Below the pieces are notes generated by a model that was not told the origin of the DNA, ran no database searches, and saw only the letters and a list, made by a program, of their open reading frames with translations. From Eggerthellaceae bacterium UBA5808 (GTDB taxonomy: Bacteria; Actinomycetota; Coriobacteriia; Coriobacteriales; Eggerthellaceae), in NCBI GenBank assembly GCA_002417975.1, contig DIDE01000001.1, positions 1 to 17,465 of the forward strand: a stretch of 17,465 nt of DNA, given 5' to 3'. Shown piece after piece: positions 1-7,460 of the stretch. The position numbers and the translations under genes were made by a program. Numbering within the stretch: position 1 is the first letter of the stretch; the number at the start of each line of letters is the position of its first letter.

Positions 1-950
1 CACCTGCACGATCAGATATCATGCTTGGTTTTGACACAAGCGACGATGCAGCCGTTATCCGTCTCAACGATACACAAGCAGCCGTTTTGACCGTCGATTT
101 CTTTACCCCGGTTGTCGACGACCCCTACAAATTTGGTGCGATTGCCGCAGCTAATGCATTAAGCGACGCCTATGCGATGGGCGCCCGGCCTGTCTGCGCA
201 CTTAACATACTTGCTTTCCCTTGTTCACTTGGAACAGATGTTGTTGCTCAAGTCATTCGTGGAGGATCAGCTAAAGTTGCAGAAGCAGGAGCATTTGTCG
301 TGGGCGGGCATTCCATCGACGACGAAGAACCAAAATATGGCCTTGCCGTATTTGGACTGGTGGACCCCCATCGTATTATTCGCAACAAGGGCGCACAACC
401 TGGTGACGTTCTTTTTTACACTAAGCAGCTCGGAACAGGAATCCTTAACTCGGCATTCCGTGCTGGATTTGAAGACGATCAATCGATGCGCCCTGCCATC
501 GATTCCATGATGGAACTTAATGCACATGCTGCACAAGCAATGACAGCCGTCGACGTTCACGCCGCAACTGACGTTACAGGATTTGGACTTGTTGGGCATG
601 CACACGAAATGCTCGAAGCAAGTGGCGTTGCAGCGTGCCTTAATTGGGACGCACTACCACTCTTTGATCGTGTATATGACTATTCCGCCGATTATTGTCG
701 CCCTGGAAGAACGTTCTCGATTATCGAGTGGGCGCGTCCTTTCGTTCCTAAAGGGACCATGGATCAAACCACATATGACGCACGCATGGGTGTGCTCTGC
801 GATCCACAAACGAGCGGCGGACTGCTTGTTGCCGTTGCTCCTAAAGACGCGGACGCGTTTGCGAACACCTTTTCTGTACTTGCCCATCGAGAAGCGGCAC
901 GCATTGGTACCGTATTTGATGGACCAGCCGGCATGATATCAATTAGATAG
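1..950 (+). CDS. selD: Selenide, water dikinase (selenophosphate synthetase), 5' end cut by window edge
   Basis: SelD makes selenophosphate from selenide and ATP, the selenium donor for selenocysteine and selenouridine synthesis. The reading frame is open to the left edge, and the residues before the first internal ATG (position 21) read PARSDI, which continues the family alignment, so that ATG is not the start. About 30-40 N-terminal residues, including the catalytic Cys/Sec and Lys loop, lie outside the window. Visible SelD hallmarks are FDTSDDAAV (metal/ATP-binding acids), TVDFFTPVVDDP, the glycine-rich VVGGHSIDDEEP, ATDVTGFGLVGHAHEM and LCDPQTSGGLLVAV. The C-terminus ends at the usual place. 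It converges on the reductase gene at 1107 across a 156-nt gap. Identity is very secure. Whether the catalytic residue is Cys or Sec cannot be seen here. Confidence 0.97.
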   Translation, partial: PARSDIMLGFDTSDDAAVIRLNDTQAAVLTVDFFTPVVDDPYKFGAIAAANALSDAYAMGARPVCALNILAFPCSLGTDVVAQVIRGGSAKVAEAGAFVVGGHSIDDEEPKYGLAVFGLVDPHRIIRNKGAQPGDVLFYTKQLGTGILNSAFRAGFEDDQSMRPAIDSMMELNAHAAQAMTAVDVHAATDVTGFGLVGHAHEMLEASGVAACLNWDALPLFDRVYDYSADYCRPGRTFSIIEWARPFVPKGTMDQTTYDARMGVLCDPQTSGGLLVAVAPKDADAFANTFSVLAHREAARIGTVFDGPAGMISIR

Positions 951-1043
951 TAGTTGCATTCGTTCGCATCGAATACGTTACAAACGATTAAGCAAACCTG
1001 TCAGCCAACGTATCAATAATGCCGACAAACATAGCATCAATGA

Positions 1044-1078
1044 ATGAGCGAGTTCGCCAGGTTGACGGACTCGCTCAT
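1044..1078. terminator. Hairpin between convergent genes, possible bidirectional terminator
   Basis: Perfect 10-bp arms ATGAGCGAGT (1044-1053) and ACTCGCTCAT (1069-1078) extend inward by a G-T wobble and two more pairs, leaving a loop of about 9 nt. It lies between the convergent selD and the reductase gene, where a shared terminator is expected. Neither strand has a proper T-run after the stem, so it may be an inefficient or Rho-assisted terminator. Confidence 0.55.
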
Positions 1079-1106
1079 AAATATGGCACGTTATAAACGT
1101 AACGCG

Positions 1107-2276
1107 CTATGAAATCGTCTCGATAAACGCAGCAATGCGCGTATCAATCTGAGCAGAATCCCCTTGCGAATAGTCAGTCTCAAGCTTCATATACGGAGTG
1201 TTATCGCGTTCCATCGCCGCCGACATACGCGCACTTTCAACATTGAACGTATGGCATGCGGTAAGTACCGTATCAATAACGCCATCAACGTGATATTTCT
1301 TAACCATCTCGCGCGTATGTTCAATACGACCGTCATTAGGCGTCATAACCGAACAGTTAATGCGAAGATAGCGATCGCCAATCTCACGAACAATATCGTC
1401 GGCTTCGGGATCGACAAGCATGCGATTCGTCCGTTCGCCCGTGCAATCATCCAGACAGACGATCACGCCACCATTGCGCGCGATTGTCTCGCCCACCTTT
1501 TTGATAAGTCCGCCCGATGGACAGCCCGTCAGCAGAATGCGCTTCGCCGACGGATCAACTGCATTTGTCCCCTTCTCAAGCTCGCGACGGCACGACTGCA
1601 CTCGATCATTGATCTGCTGCGTAAACGCCTTGATGTCAAAACTAAACGTCCCTGAAAGGAGCGTCGACATAAGTTCAACCCCATGAAGTGCAGGAGGCAT
1701 CGATGCTTGAACTTCATATAAATCGGTTAGTGCGCGACGCAACGCATTGCGATTGATCGCAGCCTGACGCAAATCATCATCGGTAATGGTATGGCCAAAC
1801 GTCTCTTCCAATTTTTTCTTAAAAAGAAGCATTTCTTCGTACCACGCATCTGATGCCCACGCACGCCCTTGTCCCTGAGGCAGCTGCAATACATATACGG
1901 GTTTTTTATCAGCCAGCAACTCATACATTTTCTTTTTACCGTCGCACGTCGTTTCCCCTACGATGAGTTCGCTAAAATACGTAAACGGACACTTTTCGGT
2001 AAGAGCAAACCCATACGTCGACTTAATCAACGGACAAAGATTCGATGGCAGTACCGTTTCAGCCGCAGGAATGGTCTCATCGCTCATTCCACACAGGCCG
2101 ACTGCCGCTACACCCGCCGCATCAATGAATTCAAGCGGCGTATATGAGCAGAGAAAGCCAACAATATGCCCACCCTGTTCTCGATAATCCTTGACCTTCA
2201 TAAAACTCTTTTTTCGCTTTTCGTTAAACTCCTCGAACGTTGTTGGCAACTGTTCGATCGTAGTTTGTCCGGCCAT
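1107..2276 (-). CDS. Double-cubane-cluster reductase, YjiM-like (HgdB/FldB, 2-hydroxyacyl-CoA dehydratase D family)
   Basis: This 389-aa protein aligns along its length with my recollection of E. coli YjiM and the DCCP family, which uses a double-cubane iron-sulfur cluster for low-potential reductions. Matching blocks are C43 in FLCSYTPLE, C62 in LCGMSDET, NLCPLIKSTYGF (C81), EKCPFTYFSELIVGETTCDGKKK in two stretches (C96, C111), and C-terminal TGCPSGG and TACHTFNVES. A single ATP-activated subunit of this type, with no partner HgdA/FldC gene, differs from a true 2-hydroxyacyl-CoA dehydratase, which needs two subunits. It lies 39 nt downstream of its activase and is the last gene of the leftward unit. 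The ATG has an AAGGAAGGG-like ribosome site. Automatic annotation may call it a 2-hydroxyglutaryl-CoA dehydratase subunit. The physiological substrate is unknown. Confidence 0.88.
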   Translation of the reverse strand: MAGQTTIEQLPTTFEEFNEKRKKSFMKVKDYREQGGHIVGFLCSYTPLEFIDAAGVAAVGLCGMSDETIPAAETVLPSNLCPLIKSTYGFALTEKCPFTYFSELIVGETTCDGKKKMYELLADKKPVYVLQLPQGQGRAWASDAWYEEMLLFKKKLEETFGHTITDDDLRQAAINRNALRRALTDLYEVQASMPPALHGVELMSTLLSGTFSFDIKAFTQQINDRVQSCRRELEKGTNAVDPSAKRILLTGCPSGGLIKKVGETIARNGGVIVCLDDCTGERTNRMLVDPEADDIVREIGDRYLRINCSVMTPNDGRIEHTREMVKKYHVDGVIDTVLTACHTFNVESARMSAAMERDNTPYMKLETDYSQGDSAQIDTRIAAFIETIS

Positions 2277-2315
2277 GATTAGAACACCCTTCCTTGTATA
2301 AGATGATTGTTCCCT

Positions 2316-3086
2316 TTAGCGCTTTGATCGATCGCGCGCACAAAGCGCCGCGCCCAATGCACCGGCATACCGTGCTTGCGGAAGCGTGGTAACAGGCTGA
2401 TGAAGATGAGCGCTGAGTCTTTCGACAATATATTCATTTTCACAAAGGCCACCCGTAAGGAAATAAGGTGATCCTGGCACTTGAGCTGCCAGCGACACCA
2501 CCCTCACGACGACCGATTCAATAACACCCTGTGCTATATCAGCACGATTACGCCCCTGTCCGATTAACGAAATAACTTCGCTTTCGGCAAATACCGTGCA
2601 CGTGCAAGAAATAGTAGTTGGAGCTCCTTGGCGCGCAAGCTCCGATAAATTCTGTTGCGACACACCCATACGGTTAGCCATAACCTCAAGAAACTTACCC
2701 GTACCAGCAGCACATTTATCGTTCATCGCAAATTTTTTGACACTTCCATTGCATACCTGAATGATCTTGGTATCCTGTCCACCAACATCAATGACAATTC
2801 CATCAGCGCCAAAGAGCGCGGCAGCACCACGGCCATGACACGTTATTTCGGTTATAACGTGATCCGCAAAAGGGACAGAGACACGACCGTACCCCGTTGC
2901 TGCAACAGGAATATCAGCAACATTAATACCGTCTTGAGCATAGGAATCCGCAACACGCTGAGCAGCATCAATACCAGAAAATCCCGTAGGACATAACTTG
3001 GTTGCTACGATGTTTTTTGCATCATCGATTACAACTGCTTTCGTAGCCGTCGATCCAACATCGATACCCATATAGTGCTGTTCCAT
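2316..3086 (-). CDS. ATP-dependent activase, YjiL-like (BadF/BadG/BcrA/BcrD ATPase family)
   Basis: A 256-aa ASKHA-fold ATPase that, in this family, couples ATP hydrolysis to one-electron injection into a partner iron-sulfur enzyme. Visible motifs are GIDVGSTATK (residues 7-16, phosphate-1 loop), IDVGGQDTKII (99-109, phosphate-2 loop), NDKCAAGTGKFLEV with C125, and SCTCTVFAESEVISL with C161/C163. One Cys from each of the last two motifs per monomer is expected to hold a single 4Fe-4S cluster across the homodimer. C163 fits the conserved position, and C161 is extra. The start is set by a good GAGGAG ribosome site just upstream. The partner reductase follows 39 nt downstream. A 121-nt gap separates it from the DUF3343 gene, so it may also have its own promoter, though none is clear. 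Confidence 0.93.
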   Translation of the reverse strand: MEQHYMGIDVGSTATKAVVIDDAKNIVATKLCPTGFSGIDAAQRVADSYAQDGINVADIPVAATGYGRVSVPFADHVITEITCHGRGAAALFGADGIVIDVGGQDTKIIQVCNGSVKKFAMNDKCAAGTGKFLEVMANRMGVSQQNLSELARQGAPTTISCTCTVFAESEVISLIGQGRNRADIAQGVIESVVVRVVSLAAQVPGSPYFLTGGLCENEYIVERLSAHLHQPVTTLPQARYAGALGAALCARDRSKR

Positions 3087-3177
3087 TGATTCTCTCCTCT
3101 ATCGAGAGTGGCATATCCATGTGCCGAGATTCATGTTGTCGTCATGCGCAAAGCTCGCACAAACTGTTAACGTACGC

Positions 3178-3197
3178 ATAGCGCTATCGCATATAGC
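3178..3197. other. Overlapping palindrome and hairpin in the DUF3343-activase gap
   Basis: A perfect 10-bp palindrome ATAGCGCTAT (3178-3187) overlaps a second hairpin, GCTAT (3183-3187) with ATAGC (3193-3197). The two folds exclude each other because they share GCTAT. They sit just after the DUF3343 stop on the leftward transcript. No T-run follows, so an operator or an RNA processing/attenuation site is as likely as a terminator. The evidence is structural only. Confidence 0.3.
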
Positions 3198-3207
3198 CGC
3201 ATCGCAC

Positions 3208-3447
3208 TTAGTACATCATCAAATAGTGAATTCCGAGGTATGCAATAGCATGATTTTCTACGTCAGATAGGACACGGGGCGCGTCACATTCATCGGCACA
3301 CCACGACATGCCGCATCCTGCCGATATCTCCGAAGGAACAGGAATAATACGACCTGGGATACCATTGCTCTGCGCACTACATTCCATTGCCATTGCATCC
3401 GCTGTCGAGTCAAACGTAATGACAAGCTTTTTACTTTTTTGTCGCAT
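3208..3447 (-). CDS. DUF3343 small protein, putative Se/S carrier
   Basis: A 79-aa protein of the DUF3343 family, which is associated with selenium and sulfur metabolism and proposed to be a small Se/S carrier. The hallmark is visible: VITFDSTADAMAMEC (residues 9-23), GIPGRIIPVPSEISAGCG (29-46) and a Cys-rich segment with C45, C50 and C54. C45 in SAGCG is the family-conserved cysteine and the likely carrier thiol. Its ATG shares one base with the stop codon of the cysteine desulfurase (TAATG at 3445-3449), so the two are probably translationally coupled. An SD-like GGAGG lies inside the upstream gene. The function is an inference from family and neighbours. Confidence 0.88.
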   Translation of the reverse strand: MRQKSKKLVITFDSTADAMAMECSAQSNGIPGRIIPVPSEISAGCGMSWCADECDAPRVLSDVENHAIAYLGIHYLMMY

Positions 3448-4673
3448 TAGTTATTCGCCGCCTCCGCAAACGGAGCACTTTGGTTATCGGCTGCTTTCGT
3501 AGGCACCGCACACTGATTCGCTGATGGCGGAAACACAATGTGCGCAATATCTTCAAGGGCATTAAGCGCCACATCAACTTCTTGTTCGGTGTTGAAGCTA
3601 GAAAGACTCATTCGTACAAGTCCTTGATGCTCCGTCCCAAGAGCCTGATGCATAAGCGGCGCGCAATGAGCACCCGCACGTGTAGCGATATCGTAATCGT
3701 TGCTCAGCATGTCGCTCACGCGAGCAGAATCACAATCGCCTACATTAAGCGCAACAATGCCACATCGATCATGTCCCGCATGCCCACCATATAATTTGAT
3801 TCCATTAATTGATGCTGCTCCTACCTCAAGCCGCTGAGTCAATGCCAATGTACGTTCGTGAAGCGTCTCGATACCTGTTTGTTGCAGATATTCAACACCA
3901 GCTAATAATCCCGCAATACCGTGAGCGTTGAGCGTTCCCGCTTCGAGTGCCTCGGGCATAACAGGAGGATGAGCGCGATCATAGCTACGAATTCCTGACC
4001 CACCAACTATAAAGGGAGGAATTGTCGTATGCTCTGACACGCACATTCCGCCCGTTCCCTGCGGACCGAACAAACCCTTATGTCCCGTGAATACTGCCAC
4101 GTCAACACCGAGTTTGTTCATATCGACCGAAATTGACCCCGCCGTCTGAGCGCAATCAAGAACAACGCATGCCCCATGTTCATGGGCGACACGCGCCATA
4201 CGCGCAACGTCGTAAACATCACCTGTTACGTTGGATGCATGAGTGAGCACAACAAGACGCGTATTTGGTTGGAATAAACGAACGTATGCGTCATAGTCGA
4301 TCGACGCATCGCGAGCAACAGGAAGCACGGACAATTCTGCACCCTGATGATCTACCTGATAGTACAAAGGACGAAGCACCGAATTATGAGAGGCTGCCGT
4401 TGTAATCGCATGATCACCCGAGTGGAGCATTCCCCGTATCGCCGCATTAAGACTCGCCGTCGCATTTACGCTAAACGCAACACGACGTGGATCGGTACAG
4501 CCGAATAAAGAAGCAATCGCATCACGCGCACGATATACCGTTGTACCAGCAGCAATAGACGCTTGATGTGCGCCGCGTCCAACGCCCCCAAAAGAGGTGA
4601 TCGCCTGAGCGACCGCCTGGGGAACGCTAGGTGGTTTCATCAGCGTTGTCGCCGCATTATCAAAGTAGATCAT
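3447..4673 (-). CDS. Cysteine desulfurase family protein (PLP class V aminotransferase)
   Basis: A 408-aa fold-type I PLP enzyme expected to release sulfur (or selenium from selenocysteine) as an enzyme-bound persulfide or perselenide. It begins with the typical MIYFDNAATT. Active-site residues are visible: ASHNSVLRP with H96 stacking on PLP, VLDCAQTAGS with D173 and Q176, the Schiff-base lysine K199 in FTGHKGLFGPQG, and the catalytic C337 in RAGAHCAPLMHQALGT. The GAHCAP loop matches the cysteine desulfurase subgroup often encoded beside selD, rather than housekeeping IscS or SufS. The last ~28 residues after HIVFPP are an extra low-complexity tail. A GAGGA ribosome site precedes the ATG. It lies 32 nt downstream of yedF and overlaps the DUF3343 start, so all three are likely cotranscribed to mobilise selenium for SelD. 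Confidence 0.93.
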   Translation of the reverse strand: MIYFDNAATTLMKPPSVPQAVAQAITSFGGVGRGAHQASIAAGTTVYRARDAIASLFGCTDPRRVAFSVNATASLNAAIRGMLHSGDHAITTAASHNSVLRPLYYQVDHQGAELSVLPVARDASIDYDAYVRLFQPNTRLVVLTHASNVTGDVYDVARMARVAHEHGACVVLDCAQTAGSISVDMNKLGVDVAVFTGHKGLFGPQGTGGMCVSEHTTIPPFIVGGSGIRSYDRAHPPVMPEALEAGTLNAHGIAGLLAGVEYLQQTGIETLHERTLALTQRLEVGAASINGIKLYGGHAGHDRCGIVALNVGDCDSARVSDMLSNDYDIATRAGAHCAPLMHQALGTEHQGLVRMSLSSFNTEQEVDVALNALEDIAHIVFPPSANQCAVPTKAADNQSAPFAEAANN

Positions 4674-4705
4674 GGCGGATGTCTTCCTCGATGAATAGCA
4701 TTGAT

Positions 4706-5296
4706 TTACGGACGGACGACAACGCTTGCCTGCAATTGCTTTTCGGCGATAACGTACATGTTAGTAACATCGCCAACAGCAAGTTGATCGGTAAGTCCAT
4801 AATGTTTAAGGCACGTACCGCAGCTCAAGATATCAACGCCCGCCTCTGAAAGGGCACGCAGGTCATCGAGCGAAGAAGACCCCTCACATGTCAGACGAAC
4901 ACCGCCATTATAAAAGAGCACAGTTTTAGGTAATTGATCCTGTTGCGTTAGAGCAAAAATGAATCCCTTCATAAGCGTAGTGCCCAGTTCATCGTCGCCC
5001 GATCCCATCGTCGCAGACGATATAACAACCACAGGATTCTGCGTCGCTGGAGCTGTAGCATCCTGCTGCTTTGGCGTCTCCGTTTGGACAATATGCACAG
5101 CAAACACTCCATCTTTGGGAGTATCAACCGTCGACGTGCAATGGTGATCTTTTGCAAGGTTTTCCAAATTATGCACTGCAGTCTGATTGTCAACGAGAAC
5201 CTCAAGGGTTCCAATTCCCATCTCGTTCAATGCTTGCTTCGCTTTAACGACAGGCAACGGACATGCATCGCCCAATGCATCAACCTTCATATCCAT
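4706..5296 (-). CDS. yedF: Selenium metabolism protein YedF (TusA/SirA domain plus DsrE-like domain)
   Basis: A 196-aa two-domain protein. Residues 1-72 are a TusA/SirA-like domain with the CPxP motif (C12-PLP), which in this family carries a persulfide or perselenide. After a linker (about 73-87), residues 88-196 form a DsrE-like domain starting VVVISSATMGSGDDELGTTLMKGF and carrying a C159-GT-C162 motif. This architecture is that of the YedF family, which tracks with selD. The start is fixed by AAGGAG (5306-5311) 9 nt before the first ATG; the next in-frame ATG two codons later is too far away. It is the first gene of the leftward selenium unit, followed 32 nt later by the cysteine desulfurase. 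The likely role is passing selenium between the desulfurase, DUF3343 and SelD (inferred). Confidence 0.95.
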   Translation of the reverse strand: MDMKVDALGDACPLPVVKAKQALNEMGIGTLEVLVDNQTAVHNLENLAKDHHCTSTVDTPKDGVFAVHIVQTETPKQQDATAPATQNPVVVISSATMGSGDDELGTTLMKGFIFALTQQDQLPKTVLFYNGGVRLTCEGSSSLDDLRALSEAGVDILSCGTCLKHYGLTDQLAVGDVTNMYVIAEKQLQASVVVRP

Positions 5297-5350
5297 GATG
5301 GATCGCTCCTTATACTCACAATGATGACGACACGTTGCCTATCACGCTTA

Positions 5351-5394
5351 CCGCATAAGCTGCGGAAACTCCGGGGGCATGCATCTCGTCATGC
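5351..5394 (-). other. Structured leader of the yedF unit
   Basis: On the leftward transcript, 55-100 nt before the yedF start, two small hairpins can form: TGCAT/ATGCA around a GACGAG loop (within 5377-5394) and CCGCA/TGCGG with a 5-nt loop (5351-5365). A possible closing helix, GTTGC with GCAAC on either side, would overlap the first hairpin and compete with it. I recognise no known riboswitch consensus. Confidence 0.3.
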
Positions 5395-5455
5395 AACCTA
5401 TAGGACACACTATGCAGAATAAAATACGAATTCGGAAGAAGGATTGAGGCTAACT

Positions 5456-5491
5456 CTTATATGATATGCGTACTATGCTTTATGATATAAG
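5456..5491. repeat. Imperfect AT-rich inverted repeat, candidate operator
   Basis: The arms CTTATATGATA (5456-5466) and TATGATATAAG (5481-5491) are reverse complements at 10 of 11 positions, with a 14-nt spacer. The repeat contains the most promoter-like (-10-like) AT-rich sequence upstream of yedF, about 160 nt before its start. It could be an operator overlapping the promoter or a transcript hairpin. It lacks a T-run. Confidence 0.4.
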
Positions 5492-5777
5492 TACCCGCTA
5501 AGCACATAGGTAAGCTAACCTGCACCGTAGACAAATGGCAGAACCATGAACTAGGACAAAACTATGAAATCATGGCATTTATCACCGATACAAACCATAG
5601 TAGCAGTTTTTGGCAAACTATCGCGACAACTTTTTAGCTGGCGCCTTCGACCTTCTGTTGGAGATCACGCTGATGTAGAATACTTTCTTCTCACACGCGA
5701 TTCCGGTGGATACGTTGGCACTGCATTCATTGTTACCGAAAGATGTAGCCAGTAGACAATCACTCATTAGTCATAAG

Positions 5778-6077
5778 TTAGAGCTCAAGCTCCCCCAACG
5801 CCATTCCGAGCGATTTCCCATGTCGGTCGATTGCCAAACTTCGCGTGACTCCCCCATCAAGAGCGTTCGACAGCACAAAATTGAGCGCTCCAATTGACGG
5901 AACCTCGTATCGTTTAACCTCTCCACGACATTGTTCGCAGTAGAAGTTTTTGACGACCGAAGACGTTAACTTCGCTTTCAAAGCATCAAAATTCACTGGA
6001 TCATAAAGAATGACTGCAATATTGCAAACATTCCCTTTATCACCAGTCCTGATATGCGCGATGTCTCTAAGCTTCAT
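5778..6077 (-). CDS. AtuA-associated ferredoxin-fold protein (split AtuA C-terminal domain)
   Basis: A 99-aa protein matching the C-terminal ferredoxin-fold domain that follows DUF1446 in full-length AtuA. Hallmarks are LRDIAHIRTGDKGNVCNIAVI at the N-terminus (residues 3-23), RYEVPSIGALNFVLSNALDGGVTRSLAID in the middle and HGKSLGMALGELEL at the end. It starts directly after the stop of the DUF1446 gene (TAG-ATG, zero spacing) with a GGGAGG ribosome site inside that gene, so the two subunits are translationally coupled. In Pseudomonas AtuA these domains are one polypeptide. Biochemical function is unknown. It is the last gene of the importer operon. Confidence 0.88.
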   Translation of the reverse strand: MKLRDIAHIRTGDKGNVCNIAVILYDPVNFDALKAKLTSSVVKNFYCEQCRGEVKRYEVPSIGALNFVLSNALDGGVTRSLAIDRHGKSLGMALGELEL

Positions 6078-7460
6078 CTAAACCTCCCGAATCTTCACTG
6101 TACCAATTCCGATATCTGCGCAAGGGACCAATATCGATGCTAACGATATAGACGGCTCAATATGCGTCCTAATCCCAGCCGCACCTGCAGGACCATTGAT
6201 ATACAAACACTGCATTTCTCTAATCAACAGTTTGGCTTGCTCTTCAGAAGAAGCGCGCACGGCAATCCTTAAACGAATGTCGTATGACGCACGTTGCTCA
6301 TAAGTACGCGCGATGGTTTCACCATACAAAGAATCATATCCAATAAAATCGATTCTCTTTTCTAGAGGCTTGAGACCAAGGATGTGCCATCGTCCCTGGA
6401 CAACGTCAGCACAGAGTCGAGCACGATCAAGCGCCGTTGAACCACCAAAGCTAATTGCACCAACGCCAAGATAACTATCTAAATAGCCAACATTTGCCTT
6501 GTACGTATCCGTAGCAAGACGTGATGTCGCACCTGTTGCACGCACGCGATCAGTACCAACTTGTTCGAACGAAACATGAGAAAAATCAGCAATCCCGTCA
6601 GGAGTTAGATAACAACTTGGATCACCAATTTCATAAAGCATCTGTTCCTTGCAGGTATCGACACTTACAAATCCTCCGCTACCCTCAACTTTAGTAAACA
6701 GGACCGCACCGTCTTCGCTTACCTCAGCGATAGGATGTCCTAATCGCGCAAGACCTTTGACGTCTTTAACACCTGGATCGGCGTAGCAGCCGCCCGTCAG
6801 TTGCGTACAGCATTCCATAAGATGGCCGGTTAGCAGTCCTTGGCCCCTAAGATCAAAAGCATTGTCTGACCAGTTAAATTCATGGAGCAATGGCCCCATA
6901 AAAAGAGAGACATCTGCAACACGTCCCGTTACGACAATATCGGCACCTTCATCAAGCGCCTGTCGTATTGCCGCAGAGCCAAGATAAACATTTGCAGATA
7001 GCACATGTTGCAAATCTTCGAGATGCTTTTCGTGCCCATCCTTATCTCGTACGATTGATCCATCCGCATCAAAAAGAGGAATCGCATCATATGCATGAAT
7101 AGAGGGAAGAATGTTATCTCCCTCTACCATGGCAATTTTTACAGACACGTTAAGATCTTTAGCGATTGCTTCAATTTGTCGTACTGCTTCGGGAGCGTTT
7201 GCGCCACCCATATTCGAAACAATTTTAAAATCATGGTCGCGCATAAGAGGCAAAATGCGGCTCATACGTTCCTGAAGCATTGGATTGTATCCTTTAGCAG
7301 GATCGGCGATACGATCCTTTTGAGCATCCGTGATTGTTCTCTCCGACAAGCATTCAAAAACTAGATAGTCAATGTTGCCCTTGCACACCAATTCAATAGC
7401 AGGTTCTATACGCTCGTATGCACATCCGCCCGAGCCGCAGCCTATTCTTATCTTTTTCAT
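6078..7460 (-). CDS. AtuA-like DUF1446 family protein
   Basis: A 460-aa protein of the acyclic terpene utilisation AtuA family (DUF1446). Family blocks seen are RIGCGSGGCAYERIEPA (residues 5-21), KIVSNMGGANAPEAV (79-93), IVVTGRVADVSLFMGPLLHEF (174-194) and HLMECCTQLTGGCYADPG (212-229). The family is cytoplasmic and tied to acyl-CoA and terpenoid catabolism by genetics in Pseudomonas, but no reaction is established for it. The ATG overlaps the permease stop by 4 nt (ATGA at 7457-7460), and the C-terminal partner follows with no gap. The operon encodes no CoA ligase, carboxylase or transferase, so the pathway is either incomplete here or lies elsewhere. Confidence 0.9.
   Translation of the reverse strand: MKKIRIGCGSGGCAYERIEPAIELVCKGNIDYLVFECLSERTITDAQKDRIADPAKGYNPMLQERMSRILPLMRDHDFKIVSNMGGANAPEAVRQIEAIAKDLNVSVKIAMVEGDNILPSIHAYDAIPLFDADGSIVRDKDGHEKHLEDLQHVLSANVYLGSAAIRQALDEGADIVVTGRVADVSLFMGPLLHEFNWSDNAFDLRGQGLLTGHLMECCTQLTGGCYADPGVKDVKGLARLGHPIAEVSEDGAVLFTKVEGSGGFVSVDTCKEQMLYEIGDPSCYLTPDGIADFSHVSFEQVGTDRVRATGATSRLATDTYKANVGYLDSYLGVGAISFGGSTALDRARLCADVVQGRWHILGLKPLEKRIDFIGYDSLYGETIARTYEQRASYDIRLRIAVRASSEEQAKLLIREMQCLYINGPAGAAGIRTHIEPSISLASILVPCADIGIGTVKIREV

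Larger units (their letters stand above)
5297..5777. other. 481-bp gene-free region upstream of yedF
   Basis: This stretch separates two leftward operons. It should hold the end of the AtuA transcript and the promoter and leader of the yedF unit. I see no convincing protein gene. A 63-codon rightward frame at 5564-5755 has no recognisable protein and only a poor ribosome site. No tRNA-like cloverleaf was found and no clear T-run terminator for the AtuA operon. AT-rich sequence around 5455-5491 is the best place for the yedF promoter. Confidence 0.6.

Noticed and set aside
1107..3086. True 2-hydroxyacyl-CoA dehydratase for amino acid fermentation
   Set aside because: Only one dehydratase-type subunit is present, and its cysteine pattern fits YjiM/DCCP; no CoA transferase or second subunit is adjacent.
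5564..5755. 63-codon rightward frame in the yedF upstream region
   Set aside because: There is no family resemblance, only a weak AGGA upstream, and no partner gene; length is within chance expectation.
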